Shown: positions 1 through 8,315 of the stretch, one piece after another
How the letters are laid out: every line of letters starts with the position of its first letter
Numbering within the stretch: position 1 is the stretch's first letter
DNA from: Pseudomonas sp. QS1027
GTDB taxonomy: Bacteria; Pseudomonadota; Gammaproteobacteria; Pseudomonadales; Pseudomonadaceae
Length of the DNA stretch: 64,000 nt
Assembly (NCBI RefSeq): GCF_002814235.1
Contig: NZ_PHSU01000023.1
Coordinates: 62,001 to 126,000, forward strand
Reading direction: 5' to 3'
The notes under the pieces: model-generated
Seen by the model: the letters and a program-made list of their open reading frames with translations, nothing else
What the model was told of the DNA's origin: nothing
The model's database searches: none
Translations under genes and position numbers: made by a program

Positions 1-144
1 GTGGTCGAACCGGGGGGCGTGGTCGGCCTCGCGGCGTTGCTGGCCGGACGTATCGCGCTGGAGGGCCGTTGCGCAGTGATCGTCTTGTCCGGGGGCAATG
101 CCGACCCGGCACTGTTCGCCAACGCACTGCTGACGAACGATTGA
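1..144 (+). CDS. C-terminal end of a PLP-dependent threonine/serine dehydratase-like protein (partial)
   Basis: The window opens inside this gene; only the last 47 residues are visible, in frame 1, ending at TGA 142-144. The fragment contains EPGGVVGLAALLAG followed by VIVLSGGNADPALF, which match the C-terminal end of fold-type II PLP enzymes of the threonine dehydratase/serine racemase family. There the SGGN segment lies next to the cofactor. These enzymes deaminate hydroxy-amino acids to 2-keto acids. The start, the catalytic lysine and the exact substrate lie outside the window. The next gene, fisR, is on the opposite strand and converges on this one. Confidence 0.7.
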   Translation: MVEPGGVVGLAALLAGRIALEGRCAVIVLSGGNADPALFANALLTND

Positions 145-188
145 GCGACGCGGTGCAGAAGTGACGCTTCTGCACCCGACGGGATTCG

Positions 189-1508
189 TCAGGCCTTCCC
201 TTCCAGTGCCTGCAAGCGCCGGTACAGCGTGCGTTCGCTCATCCCCAGGGTTTTCGCCAGTTCGCTGCGCGAGCCGTCGAACATCGCCAGGGCGTGGGCC
301 AATTGCTCCAACTCGTTGCGCCCACGCCGCCGCTGTGGTGTCGCCGCCGCCGTTTCACGACGCAGCTCGGCGGGCAGGTCGACCACCCGGATCACTCCAT
401 CGTCGGTAAACAGTCGGGCCCGCTCCAGCACATTGCGCAGTTCGCGGATATTGCCCGGCCAGTCATGCAGCCCCAGGGCCTTCATCGCCAGCGGATCGAT
501 ACGCGGCACCGCCGTCGGGGCCAGGCGTTGCAACAGGCTGTCGATCAGCAACGGCAGGTCGTCGCTGCGTTCGCGCAGGGCCGGCAGGCGAATCGGAAAG
601 GCGCTGATGCGGTAGAACAGGTCCTGGCGAAAACTCCCGGCGCTGACCATGTCCTTGAGCGGCTTGTGGGTCGCGCACACCAGGCGGAAGTCCGAGTGCA
701 CGGTGCGCAGGCTGCCCACCGGCCGAAAGCTGCCGGACTCGATCAGGCGCAGCAGCTTGACCTGCATGGCCAGCGGCACCTCGCCGATCTCGTCGAGAAA
801 CAACGTGCCGCCATGGGCCGCCTCGGCCAGGCCGATCTTGCGCTGCAAGGCGCCGGTGAAGGCGCCCTTTTCGTAACCGAAGAGTTCGCTCTCCAGCAGG
901 GTTTCGGTCAGGCCGGTGCAGTCGACCACCACCAGCGGCCCGCCGGCCCGTGGACTGCCCTCGTGCAGGGCGCGGGCAAAGAGTTCCTTGCCGGTGCCCG
1001 ACTCACCTTGCAGCAACACCGGAATCGGCGACGGCGCCGCCCGTTGCAAGGCACTCAAGGCCTCCTTGAACGGTGCCGAGCGCCCCACCAGGCCCTGGTG
1101 CTGCGGCTGGGCCGACGCCACGGTGACGGTATTCAAGCGTTCGACATAACCGACCACCTCGCCCTGCTCGTCCAGCAAGGGGCGCAGTTCCACATCGACG
1201 TGCTCGGGGCCACGTGGCGTGTGGTGAATATGCAGGACCCGCTCGGGCAAGCGGCTTTCGTGGGCCTTGCGCATGGGGCAGTGTTCGCCGGCCTGGTCGC
1301 AGGGCACCGCGAACTGATGGGAGACCCGAAAGCATTTCGCGCCGACATGGGGACGCCCCTCTACCCCGAACTGGCGCTGGTAGGCGGTGTTGGCCGCGAC
1401 GATGTTGTAGTCGGTGTCGAGGACGATGGTGGGCTGGAGGTCGTGCTCCAGGTAGGACACCAGGGCTCGCATATCGGGTCGGGCAAGGTCGGTGGCAAGG
1501 ATGGTCAT
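189..1508 (-). CDS. fisR: Sulfide/persulfide-responsive sigma-54 activator FisR
   Basis: A 439-residue enhancer-binding protein. An N-terminal PAS-like sensor carries cysteines 59, 70 and 77; the 11- and 7-residue spacing is that of the persulfide-sensing cysteines described in FisR. The central AAA+ domain has a Walker A motif (GESGTGKE) and the sigma-54-contacting GAFTGA loop, and a Fis-type helix-turn-helix closes the protein (SRSELAKTLGMSERTLYRRL). The start at 1508 was chosen over an in-frame upstream start at 1571 because GGGAG lies just before it and because the upstream 21 residues do not look like sensor sequence. It is divergent from persulfide dioxygenase and sulfide:quinone oxidoreductase, the known FisR targets, and phased TGCCA repeats lie between them. 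The function is inferred from family knowledge and context. Confidence 0.88.
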   Translation of the reverse strand: MTILATDLARPDMRALVSYLEHDLQPTIVLDTDYNIVAANTAYQRQFGVEGRPHVGAKCFRVSHQFAVPCDQAGEHCPMRKAHESRLPERVLHIHHTPRGPEHVDVELRPLLDEQGEVVGYVERLNTVTVASAQPQHQGLVGRSAPFKEALSALQRAAPSPIPVLLQGESGTGKELFARALHEGSPRAGGPLVVVDCTGLTETLLESELFGYEKGAFTGALQRKIGLAEAAHGGTLFLDEIGEVPLAMQVKLLRLIESGSFRPVGSLRTVHSDFRLVCATHKPLKDMVSAGSFRQDLFYRISAFPIRLPALRERSDDLPLLIDSLLQRLAPTAVPRIDPLAMKALGLHDWPGNIRELRNVLERARLFTDDGVIRVVDLPAELRRETAAATPQRRRGRNELEQLAHALAMFDGSRSELAKTLGMSERTLYRRLQALEGKA

Positions 1509-1555
1509 GGCAACTCCCGGGTGGAGGCAGGAGCTTAATGCATGCCCGGGCTTTC

Positions 1556-1604
1556 TGCCATTCGCTGCCACCGACTGCCAAAATGACTGCCATTTTATCT
1601 GGCA
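1556..1604. promoter_or_regulatory. Phased TGCCA repeats, candidate FisR enhancer site
   Basis: TGCCA occurs at 1556, 1566 and 1576, exactly 10 bp apart, then at 1588. The last copy is the left half of an inverted repeat (ACTGCCA, 7-nt spacer, TGGCAGT) that ends near 1606. The array lies in the 354-bp gap between fisR and the persulfide dioxygenase gene, roughly 80-130 bp upstream of a sigma-54-like promoter. That placement is typical of an upstream activator sequence. The assignment to FisR is inference. Confidence 0.55.
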
Positions 1605-1681
1605 GTGCCCTGTAAATCAGAAAACGTCGGCGAACGAGTTGATATAAATCAGTAGTCACGGCCTAAAATCAAAAATCAAGC

Positions 1682-1698
1682 TTGGCATGCTTATTGAA
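1682..1698 (+). promoter_or_regulatory. Candidate sigma-54 (-24/-12) promoter for the sulfide-oxidation genes
   Basis: TTGGCAT followed by a short spacer and TTGAA fits the sigma-54 consensus (TTGGCAC, N5, TTGCA), with the -24 GG intact and GA in place of GC at -12. It faces the dioxygenase gene, whose divergent regulator is a sigma-54 activator. A REP doublet lies between this promoter and the start codon, so the leader would be long. Confidence 0.5.
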
Positions 1699-1740
1699 CT
1701 CTCTGACAGACAGGACCGGGATATTGAAGACACCGCCTAA

Positions 1741-1818
1741 CCTGTAGGAGCAGGGCTTGCCCGCGAAGCTTTTGGCGTTCTCAAGGACCCCTTCGCGAGC
1801 AAGCTCTGCTCCTGCAGG
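1741..1818. repeat. REP doublet
   Basis: Two inverted arms, CCTGTAGGAGCAGGGCTTGC and its near-complement ending in GCTCTGCTCCTGCAGG, flank a centre of about 25 nt. This is a typical Pseudomonas repetitive extragenic palindrome pair. It lies in the leader region upstream of the persulfide dioxygenase gene. Confidence 0.85.
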
Positions 1819-1862
1819 GACCGCGTGAACCCCATACCCGCCGACGACATCCGGAGTACGCA

Positions 1863-2747
1863 ATGACCTTTGGCGACAAGCTAGCCGTAGAAGCCTTTTT
1901 CGACCCTGACACCTGGACCATCAGCTACCTGGTGCTGGACACCAGCACCCGCCGCTGCGCGCTGATCGACAGCGTGCTCGACTACGACCCCAAGTCCGGA
2001 CGGACCCGCACCGCGTCGGCCGACCGCCTGGTCGCCAGGGTCCAGGAACTGGATGCCCGGGTGGAGTGGATCCTGGAAACCCACGTGCACGCCGACCACC
2101 TCTCGGCGGCGGCCTACCTGAAGGAACAACTCGGCGCCAAGGTCGCCATCGGCAGTCATATCACCGTGGTCCAGCAGGTGTTCGGCGAACTCTTCCACGC
2201 CGGCAGCGACTTCCAGCGCGACGGCAGCCAGTTCGACGTGCTGCTGGGGGACAACGCCGAATTCAGCATCGGCACCCTGAAAGCTCGCGCCCTGCACACC
2301 CCGGGACATACCCCGGCGTGCATGAGTTACCTGATCGAATCCGGCGGCGAACTCGTCGCCTTTATCGGCGACACCCTGTTCATGCCCGACTACGGCACCG
2401 CCCGCTGCGACTTCCCCGGCGCCGATGCGCGCACCCTCTATCGCTCGATCCGCCAACTGCTGGCGCTGCCACCGCAGACCCGGCTGTTCATGTGCCACGA
2501 CTACCTGCCGGGCGGCCGCGAACTGCGCTACATGACCACCGTCGCCGAACAGCGCGCGAACAATATCCATATCCATGAGGGCATCGACGAGGACGCTTTC
2601 GTCAGTATGCGCGAGGCCCGCGACGCCACCCTCGACATGCCGGTGCTGATGCTGCCGGCGGTGCAGGTGAACATGCGCAGCGGCCAACTGCCCGAGCCGG
2701 AAGCCAACGGCGTGCGCTACCTGAAGATCCCGCTCAATGCCCTCTGA
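1863..2747 (+). CDS. pdo: Persulfide dioxygenase, metallo-beta-lactamase fold (ETHE1/Blh-type)
   Basis: A 294-residue protein with the metallo-beta-lactamase metal site THVHADH at about residues 76-82, a second histidine in HTPGHTP and an aspartate in FIGDTLF. These motifs are typical of glutathione-persulfide dioxygenases, which use one Fe(II) to oxidise sulfane sulfur to sulfite. It is followed after 16 bp by sulfide:quinone oxidoreductase, whose polysulfide or persulfide product is its substrate. The ATG at 1863 is the first codon after the stop-rich leader. The divergent fisR, the phased repeats and the sigma-54-like promoter suggest induction by sulfide. No rhodanese domain is fused. Confidence 0.88.
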   Translation: MTFGDKLAVEAFFDPDTWTISYLVLDTSTRRCALIDSVLDYDPKSGRTRTASADRLVARVQELDARVEWILETHVHADHLSAAAYLKEQLGAKVAIGSHITVVQQVFGELFHAGSDFQRDGSQFDVLLGDNAEFSIGTLKARALHTPGHTPACMSYLIESGGELVAFIGDTLFMPDYGTARCDFPGADARTLYRSIRQLLALPPQTRLFMCHDYLPGGRELRYMTTVAEQRANNIHIHEGIDEDAFVSMREARDATLDMPVLMLPAVQVNMRSGQLPEPEANGVRYLKIPLNAL

Positions 2748-2763
2748 ACCAGGACCCGACACC

Positions 2764-4023
2764 ATGTCTTCGACTGCCGTTTCCCATCACCAGATCCTGA
2801 TCGTCGGCGCCGGCGCGGCCGGCATTGCCGTGGCCGCCAGCCTGCTGGCCCGGGCGCCGGACCTGGATATCGCGATCATCGACCCGGCCGACACCCACTA
2901 TTACCAACCCGGCTGGACCCTGGTCGGCGCCGGGGTGTTTCGTCCCGAGTCGACCGCCCGGCCCATGGCCTCGCTGATTCCCCGTGGCGTACGCTGGATC
3001 AAGGCGGCGGTCAGCGCCTTCGGCCCCCACGGCCACGAAGTGGTGCTCACCGACCAGAGCCGGGTCGGCTACGAACAGTTGATCGTCTGCCCCGGCCTGA
3101 AACTCGACTGGGCGGCCATCGACGGGCTCGAAGAGACCCTCGGGCGCAATGGCGTGACCTCCAACTATCGCTACGACCTCGCGCCCTACACCTGGAAACT
3201 GGTGCAGGAACTCAACGAGGGTGAAGCCCTGTTCAGCCAGCCGCCGATGCCGATCAAATGTGCCGGCGCGCCGCAGAAGGCCCTGTACCTGTCCTGCGAT
3301 CACTGGCTCAAGAGCGGACAACTGGAGCGAATCAACGCCCGCTTCTTCAACGCCGGCGCCGTGCTGTTCGGCGTGGCCGACTATGTGCCGGCGCTGATGG
3401 AATACATCCACAAGTACGCCATTGACCTGCAATTCGGCCACAGCCTGGTGGCGGTCAACGGCCCGGCGAAGCAGGCGACCTTTGCCCGCACCCTGGCCGA
3501 TGGCACTCGGGAAACCCTGGTCCGCTCGTTCGACATGCTGCATGTGGTGCCGCCGCAAGTGGCCCCGGACTTTATCCGCTCAAGCCCCTTGGCCGATGCC
3601 GCCGGTTGGGTCGATGTCGATCCGGCCACCCTGCAACACCGCCAGTTCGCCAATATCCACGGCCTGGGCGACGTGACCAATACCAGCAATGCCAAGACCG
3701 CCGCCGCCGCGCGCAAGCAGGCGCCGGTGGTGGCCAACAACGTGCTGGTGGCCCTCGGCCGACTGACCCGGCAGGCCAGCTACGACGGTTATGGTTCGTG
3801 CCCGCTGACGGTGGAGCGCGGCAAGATCGTTCTTGCCGAATTCACCTACGGCGGCAAGCTGGCGCCGACCTTCGCGCCCTGGTTGCTCGATGGGCGCAAA
3901 CCGACGCGGCTGGCCTGGTGGCTGAAGGAGCGGATCCTGCCGCCGCTGTACTGGCGCGGCATGCTCAAGGGCCGTGAATGGCTGGCGCGGCCGACATTGA
4001 TGGCGGCCAAAACCCAACCATGA
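2764..4023 (+). CDS. sqr: Sulfide:quinone oxidoreductase (FAD-dependent)
   Basis: A 419-residue flavoprotein that oxidises sulfide to sulfane sulfur and passes electrons to the quinone pool at the inner membrane. The N-terminal FAD fingerprint is VGAGAAGIAVAASLL (about residues 14-28). Two conserved cysteines, C166 (IKCAGAPQK) and C346 (GYGSCPL), match the redox-active pair of SQRs, and GLGDVTNTSNAKTAAA is the flavin-binding C-terminal motif. The start at 2764 is preferred over an upstream in-frame ATG at 2737 inside the previous gene, because AGGA precedes it and the FAD motif then begins normally. The stop overlaps the next start (ATGA), so the exporter is translationally coupled. Confidence 0.9.
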   Translation: MSSTAVSHHQILIVGAGAAGIAVAASLLARAPDLDIAIIDPADTHYYQPGWTLVGAGVFRPESTARPMASLIPRGVRWIKAAVSAFGPHGHEVVLTDQSRVGYEQLIVCPGLKLDWAAIDGLEETLGRNGVTSNYRYDLAPYTWKLVQELNEGEALFSQPPMPIKCAGAPQKALYLSCDHWLKSGQLERINARFFNAGAVLFGVADYVPALMEYIHKYAIDLQFGHSLVAVNGPAKQATFARTLADGTRETLVRSFDMLHVVPPQVAPDFIRSSPLADAAGWVDVDPATLQHRQFANIHGLGDVTNTSNAKTAAAARKQAPVVANNVLVALGRLTRQASYDGYGSCPLTVERGKIVLAEFTYGGKLAPTFAPWLLDGRKPTRLAWWLKERILPPLYWRGMLKGREWLARPTLMAAKTQP

Positions 4024-4844
4024 ACGAACATCTTTTTCTGGGGGCGGGACTGGGTACGCTGATTGGCGCGATCCTGGCCCTGACCGGGGCCGGCGGCGGC
4101 ATTCTCGCGGTGCCGTTGCTGGTATTCGGGCTGGGTTTGTCGATGGTCGAGGCAGCGCCCATCGGCTTGCTCGCAGTGGGTCTGGCGGCGGGCGTCGGTG
4201 CCTTGCTCGGTTTGCGCCAGGGTATCGTGCGTTATCGGGCAGCGGCCTATATCGCCGGAGTCGGCGTGCTGCTGACGCCCCTGGGCTTGTGGCTCGCCCA
4301 TCATCTGCCCAACGAGCCGCTGGCACTGGGGTTTGCCGTGGTGATGGTCTATGCCTGCGGGCGGATCTTTCTCAAGGCGCGCAAGGAATTGCAGCACGGG
4401 CATCCGGCGCCGCGACCGGGCTTCCAGCCGTGCGTGCTGAATCCGTTGCAAGGCCGGTTACGCTGGACCCTGCCCTGCGCCCGGGCGCTGACCGTTACCG
4501 GGATGCTCTCGGGATTGCTGTCGGGGCTGCTCGGGGTCGGTGGCGGTTTTGTCATCATTCCGGCGTTGACCCGTTATACCAATCTGGACAGCAAGAGCAT
4601 CGTCGCCACGTCCCTGGCGGTGATTGCGCTGGTGTCGCTGGGCAGTGTGGTCACGGCCACGTTGTCCGGGGTAATGCACTGGTCGCTGGGCGGACCGTTT
4701 GCGGCGGGGGCGGTGCTCGGGTTGGTGCTGGGGCGCCAGGTTGCCGGGCATCTGGCCGGACCCCGATTGCAGCAACTGTTCGCGCTGGTCGGGGTGATCG
4801 CGGCGGCGCTGCTGGCAGTGGGGGCACTGGGTCTTTCGTTCTGA
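4020..4844 (+). CDS. TauE/SafE-family membrane protein, probable sulfite/sulfur-anion exporter
   Basis: A 274-residue inner-membrane protein with two similar halves rich in glycine and hydrophobic residues. The repeated signatures are LTGAGGGILAVPLLVFGLGL near the N-terminus and LLGVGGGFVIIPALTRY after the middle, as in TauE/SafE (DUF81) transporters. The start shares ATGA with the sqr stop, so it belongs to the sulfide unit. In that context it probably exports sulfite or thiosulfate formed by the dioxygenase; the substrate is inferred from neighbours. The operon appears to end here, converging on the AhpD-like gene 35 bp away. Confidence 0.82.
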   Translation: MNEHLFLGAGLGTLIGAILALTGAGGGILAVPLLVFGLGLSMVEAAPIGLLAVGLAAGVGALLGLRQGIVRYRAAAYIAGVGVLLTPLGLWLAHHLPNEPLALGFAVVMVYACGRIFLKARKELQHGHPAPRPGFQPCVLNPLQGRLRWTLPCARALTVTGMLSGLLSGLLGVGGGFVIIPALTRYTNLDSKSIVATSLAVIALVSLGSVVTATLSGVMHWSLGGPFAAGAVLGLVLGRQVAGHLAGPRLQQLFALVGVIAAALLAVGALGLSF

Positions 4845-4879
4845 GCAGACAACCTCCAGGGTCAACACAAACGGTATTT

Positions 4880-5320
4880 TTATTCCGCCGGCAACTTGCG
4901 GAACCCCACCGCCAAACGGTTCCAGCTGTTGATAGTGTTGATCGCCAGGGTCAAATCGACCATTTCCTTCGGACTGAACTCGGCGCTCAGCAACGCATAA
5001 TCCTCATCCGGCGCATGGGTCTGGGAAATCTGCGTCAGCGCCTCGGTCCAGGCGATCGCAGCCCGTTCACGCGCGGTGAAGAACGGCGTTTCACGCCAGA
5101 CCGACAGACAGTGCAAGCGCCGTTCGGTCTCACCCAGCTTGCGCGCATCGGTGGTGTGCATGTCGACGCAAAAGGCACAGCCATTGATCTGCGAAGAACG
5201 CAGTTTGACCAGTTCGACCAGCGACGGCTCCAAAGGCAGTTTGCTCACCGCGCTTTCAAGGGCCAGCATGGCTTTGATGGCATCGGGCGAAGCGCTGTAG
5301 AAATCGACACGAGGTTGCAT
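4880..5320 (-). CDS. Carboxymuconolactone decarboxylase/AhpD-family protein
   Basis: A 146-residue all-alpha protein with the AhpD-family core at about residues 45-70, where INGCAFCVDMH holds the redox CxxC followed by a histidine. This pattern is that of alkylhydroperoxidase-like thiol proteins (YcdF/AhpD core). CAGGAG is well placed before the ATG at 5320. It is divergently transcribed from a degraded MocR-type regulator, which may once have controlled it. The physiological substrate cannot be read from the sequence. Confidence 0.82.
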   Translation of the reverse strand: MQPRVDFYSASPDAIKAMLALESAVSKLPLEPSLVELVKLRSSQINGCAFCVDMHTTDARKLGETERRLHCLSVWRETPFFTARERAAIAWTEALTQISQTHAPDEDYALLSAEFSPKEMVDLTLAINTINSWNRLAVGFRKLPAE

Positions 5321-5497
5321 GGTGTTGCTCCTGGCAAGTGGGGAATGACGCTAAGGTAAGCCCCGTCGGCCGCAGGACAAATAGCCAATTCCGGCAAAGA
5401 TCGGGATGCCAATCCCGACGTGTCGAAGCCCCCGCCGGCAGGCTAGACTGCGCCCATCGGCGCGAATCCGCCCCGCCCTCTCCAGCCGAGCCGCGAC

Positions 5498-6626
5498 ATG
5501 GAATTGCACATCACCCTCAGCGGCAGCCGCGATCTGGCCAAACAGATCACCGAACAACTGCGCGAGGCCATTACCCTGGGCACCCTGGCCGCCGGCACAC
5601 GCCTGCCGCCGACCCGGCTGCTCGCCGAACAGCTGGGGGTGTCGCGCAAGACCGTCGCCGATGCCTACAGCCACCTCACCTACGACAACCTGCTGGTCGG
5701 ACGGGTCGGCGCCGGCACCTTCGTCAACCGCCACGTGCCCCACGCCACACAGCCGATCCAGGCCAATGAACTGGCCGGGGCCGCGGTGATCCAGCATTGG
5801 CGCGACGCAGCCATGCCGATGCATCACCCGACCCATACCCTGCGCTACGACTACCTCGGCGGAGCCACCGGCAAGCATCAGTTTCCCGAGGAAGAATGGC
5901 GCCGCTGCATGCTGTTCGCCTTGCGCCAGGGCGCGCAGTCCCGAGGTTTGTACGGCCAGCCGGAAGGCTTGCCGATGCTCCGTGAAGCCATTGCCCGGCA
6001 TATCGGTTTCTCCCGTGGCGTGCGCTGCAACAGTGACGACCTGCTGGTGACCAATGGCGCGCAACAGGCCCTCGACCTGGTCGCCCGGGTGCTGGTGGAA
6101 CCGGGTTGCACGGTGGTGGTGGAAGACCCCGGCTACCCGCCGGCGCGCCTGCTGTTTGCCGCCCAGGGCGCACGGGTGGTGGGGGTTGCGGTGGACGACC
6201 AGGGCCTGCGGGTGGACCTGATTCCCGAAGGCACACGACTGATCTATGTCACCCCGGCGCACCAGTTCCCCCTCGGCATGCCCATGAGCCCGGCGCGCCG
6301 CCTGGCCCTGCTGGAACGGGCGCGGGAACTCGGGGCGATCATCATCGAGGACGACTGCGAGTTCCGCTACGAAGGCCGTCCCACCGACTGCCTGCAAAGT
6401 CTCGACCGCCGGCTTCCATCTGGCGATCCTCGCCAAGGGCCCGCAGGACATCCCGCTGCTGATCGAACTGGCGAAACAGGCCGAAATCGGCCTGTACCCG
6501 CTGGCCCCCTTCTACTACACCGCCGCGCCCCGCAACGGCCTGCTGATGGGCTACGGCTGCATCGAGACCCTGGATATCCAGCCATCGCTGGACCGGCTAC
6601 GGGAACTGCTCAAACAGATGGCCTGA
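5498..6626 (+). pseudogene. MocR/PdxR-type GntR-aminotransferase regulator, internally deleted and frameshifted
   Basis: The 5' part (5498 to about 6411) encodes about 305 residues. It holds a GntR winged helix (ITEQLREAITLGTLAAGTRLPPTR begins the domain) and the N-terminal half of a fold-type I aminotransferase domain, up to IIEDDCEFRYEGRPTDCLQSLDR. From about 6412 the homologous C-terminal end (AGFHLAILAKGP through LRELLKQMA, stop 6624-6626) continues in another frame. Intact MocR proteins are about 470-490 residues, so about 90-100 residues are missing. The lost region should contain the PLP-binding lysine segment. The annotated frame would instead run on to about 6679 with unrelated sequence. 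Regulatory activity is probably lost. Confidence 0.82.
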
Positions 6627-6674
6627 ACCGACCGGCCCGGGCTCGCGCCATATATTTTGCCTACGACACAAACC

Positions 6675-6708
6675 TGTAGGAGCAGGGCTTGTCGGATCGC
6701 CGCGAAGG
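6675..6708. repeat. Single REP-like arm
   Basis: CTGTAGGAGCAGGGCTTG followed by a CGCCGCGAAG-type tail matches one arm of the REP doublet at 1741-1818 but has no partner arm nearby. It sits between the MocR pseudogene and the end of the mechanosensitive-channel gene. Confidence 0.6.
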
Positions 6709-6749
6709 CATCCTGAAGGACACCTCAAACTCCGCGACTGATCACCCCC

Positions 6750-8192
6750 TCAAGTCCGACTACGCAACCACTGCATAAACCCGCGCTTCTCCGCCGGTTT
6801 GGGCACTTCGCGGGTGAAGTTCTGCACCGCGCTCAAGCGTCGGTCGAGCAGGCTTTTCATCGCCTCGCCGATATCGTGCCGGGCTTCCAGGCACGGCTTG
6901 AGGTACTCGTTTTCAATGCGATACAGCACGCAGTCGGTCTTGGCGGTGAAGTCCGCCACCACCGCCATGTCGGCCAGCACCCCGGCCTCGCCGATCACCT
7001 CGCCCGGCCCCATGCGCCCGGCCTCCAGCGGCACCCCGCCGCGCAACAGCGTCACCGAGACCACACCGGACTCGATGATGAACAGGTGATCGCTGACCTC
7101 GCCGCGGGCCATGATCTCGCTGCCGGCACGGAACATCTGCGCCTGCATGTTCTCGCTGAACGTGTCCTTCTCCTCCGAACGCAAGGTGGAGAAAATCGAA
7201 GAGCTTTCCAACAACCTTCGCGGCCGCGATAAATTCACCGGCGCGGCACTCTCGCCACTCGACAGCAGGCTCACCCCCGAAGCGCGCAAGTGTCGGAACG
7301 CCAGGTCGTAGAGCTGATTGCGCACCTCGCGCTTCTCGCCCATGGACACCACAAAACCGTTGATTTCGTATTCGGCGCCCTCGGCGCTGGAGCTTTTCAA
7401 CGTCACGCAGGGCGCCGGGGTCGCCAGCAAGGCGCGACAGCCGAGCATCGCGCGCTCCAGGGCATCGATCACCACCTGGGGCCGGGAATGCGGGCTGACC
7501 TGGACACTGATGGACAGGCCATGCATATCGCTGGGCCGGCTGAAGTTGACGATCTTGGCCCTGGCCGCCAGGGAGTTGGGCACCACCGCCATGCTGCCCT
7601 GGGAGGTCTGCAAGCGCGTGGCACGCCAGTCGATATCGACGACCCGGCCTTCGGTACCGTCGATGGCCACCCAGTCGTCGACCTGATAAGGCTTGGTGGC
7701 GTTCAGGACAATCCCGGAAAACACGTCGCTGAGGGTGCTCTGCAAGGCCAGGCCGACAATGATCGCCAGGGCCCCGGACGTCGCCAGCACGCCCTTGACC
7801 GGCAGGTCGAGGACATAGGCCGCCGCCGCGACAATGGCGATCAGGAAAATGATCGCCCCGAGCACATCCTGGACCAGCCGTCCGGCATGCCCGACCCGCT
7901 GCATCATCACCGTGCCGAGCAGCACCGTCAGGGTCCGCGCGCCGAACAGCCACCAGCCGATCTGCAGGCCGGTGGCCGCCAGGTGCCGGGGAATGTCATC
8001 CGGCCAGGGCGCGGTCTGCAACGGGTTCATGCCTTCGTTGAACAGCAGCAGGCTGAACAGCGAGAACACCGTCAAGCGCACCGCCAGTTTCCAGGTATCG
8101 CTCTTGCTGCCCATCAGGTGCCACAACACCAGATCGATCACGATCAGCAGAAAAGCGCAGGACAGGGGATGTTCAGACAACAGGTCAAGCAT
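6750..8192 (-). CDS. MscS-family mechanosensitive channel with C-terminal cyclic nucleotide-binding domain
   Basis: A 480-residue inner-membrane protein. Several hydrophobic segments occupy the first 150 residues. The MscS pore-lining helix and beta domain follow (GALAIIVGLALQSTLSDVFSG, then KPYQVDDWVAIDGTEGRV, a classic MscS signature). From about residue 330 a cNMP/CRP-like domain begins (GSEIMARGEVSDHLFIIESG, then GPGEVIGEAG). This is the architecture of bacterial cyclic-nucleotide-gated MscS homologues (bCNG). GGAG precedes the ATG at 8192. No cyclase lies nearby, and ligand gating is inferred from the family only. Confidence 0.87.
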   Translation of the reverse strand: MLDLLSEHPLSCAFLLIVIDLVLWHLMGSKSDTWKLAVRLTVFSLFSLLLFNEGMNPLQTAPWPDDIPRHLAATGLQIGWWLFGARTLTVLLGTVMMQRVGHAGRLVQDVLGAIIFLIAIVAAAAYVLDLPVKGVLATSGALAIIVGLALQSTLSDVFSGIVLNATKPYQVDDWVAIDGTEGRVVDIDWRATRLQTSQGSMAVVPNSLAARAKIVNFSRPSDMHGLSISVQVSPHSRPQVVIDALERAMLGCRALLATPAPCVTLKSSSAEGAEYEINGFVVSMGEKREVRNQLYDLAFRHLRASGVSLLSSGESAAPVNLSRPRRLLESSSIFSTLRSEEKDTFSENMQAQMFRAGSEIMARGEVSDHLFIIESGVVSVTLLRGGVPLEAGRMGPGEVIGEAGVLADMAVVADFTAKTDCVLYRIENEYLKPCLEARHDIGEAMKSLLDRRLSAVQNFTREVPKPAEKRGFMQWLRSRT

Positions 8193-8315
8193 CGAGCCAC
8201 TCCATGAAAAGAAACCGTCGGCGACGCGAAGATCGCACAGAACGGCTTCATGGAGTTATAGCTTTATATTCGCGGTGGCGGGCGGCCCTCGGCGAACGAG
8301 GACCGCCTGGCGTCG

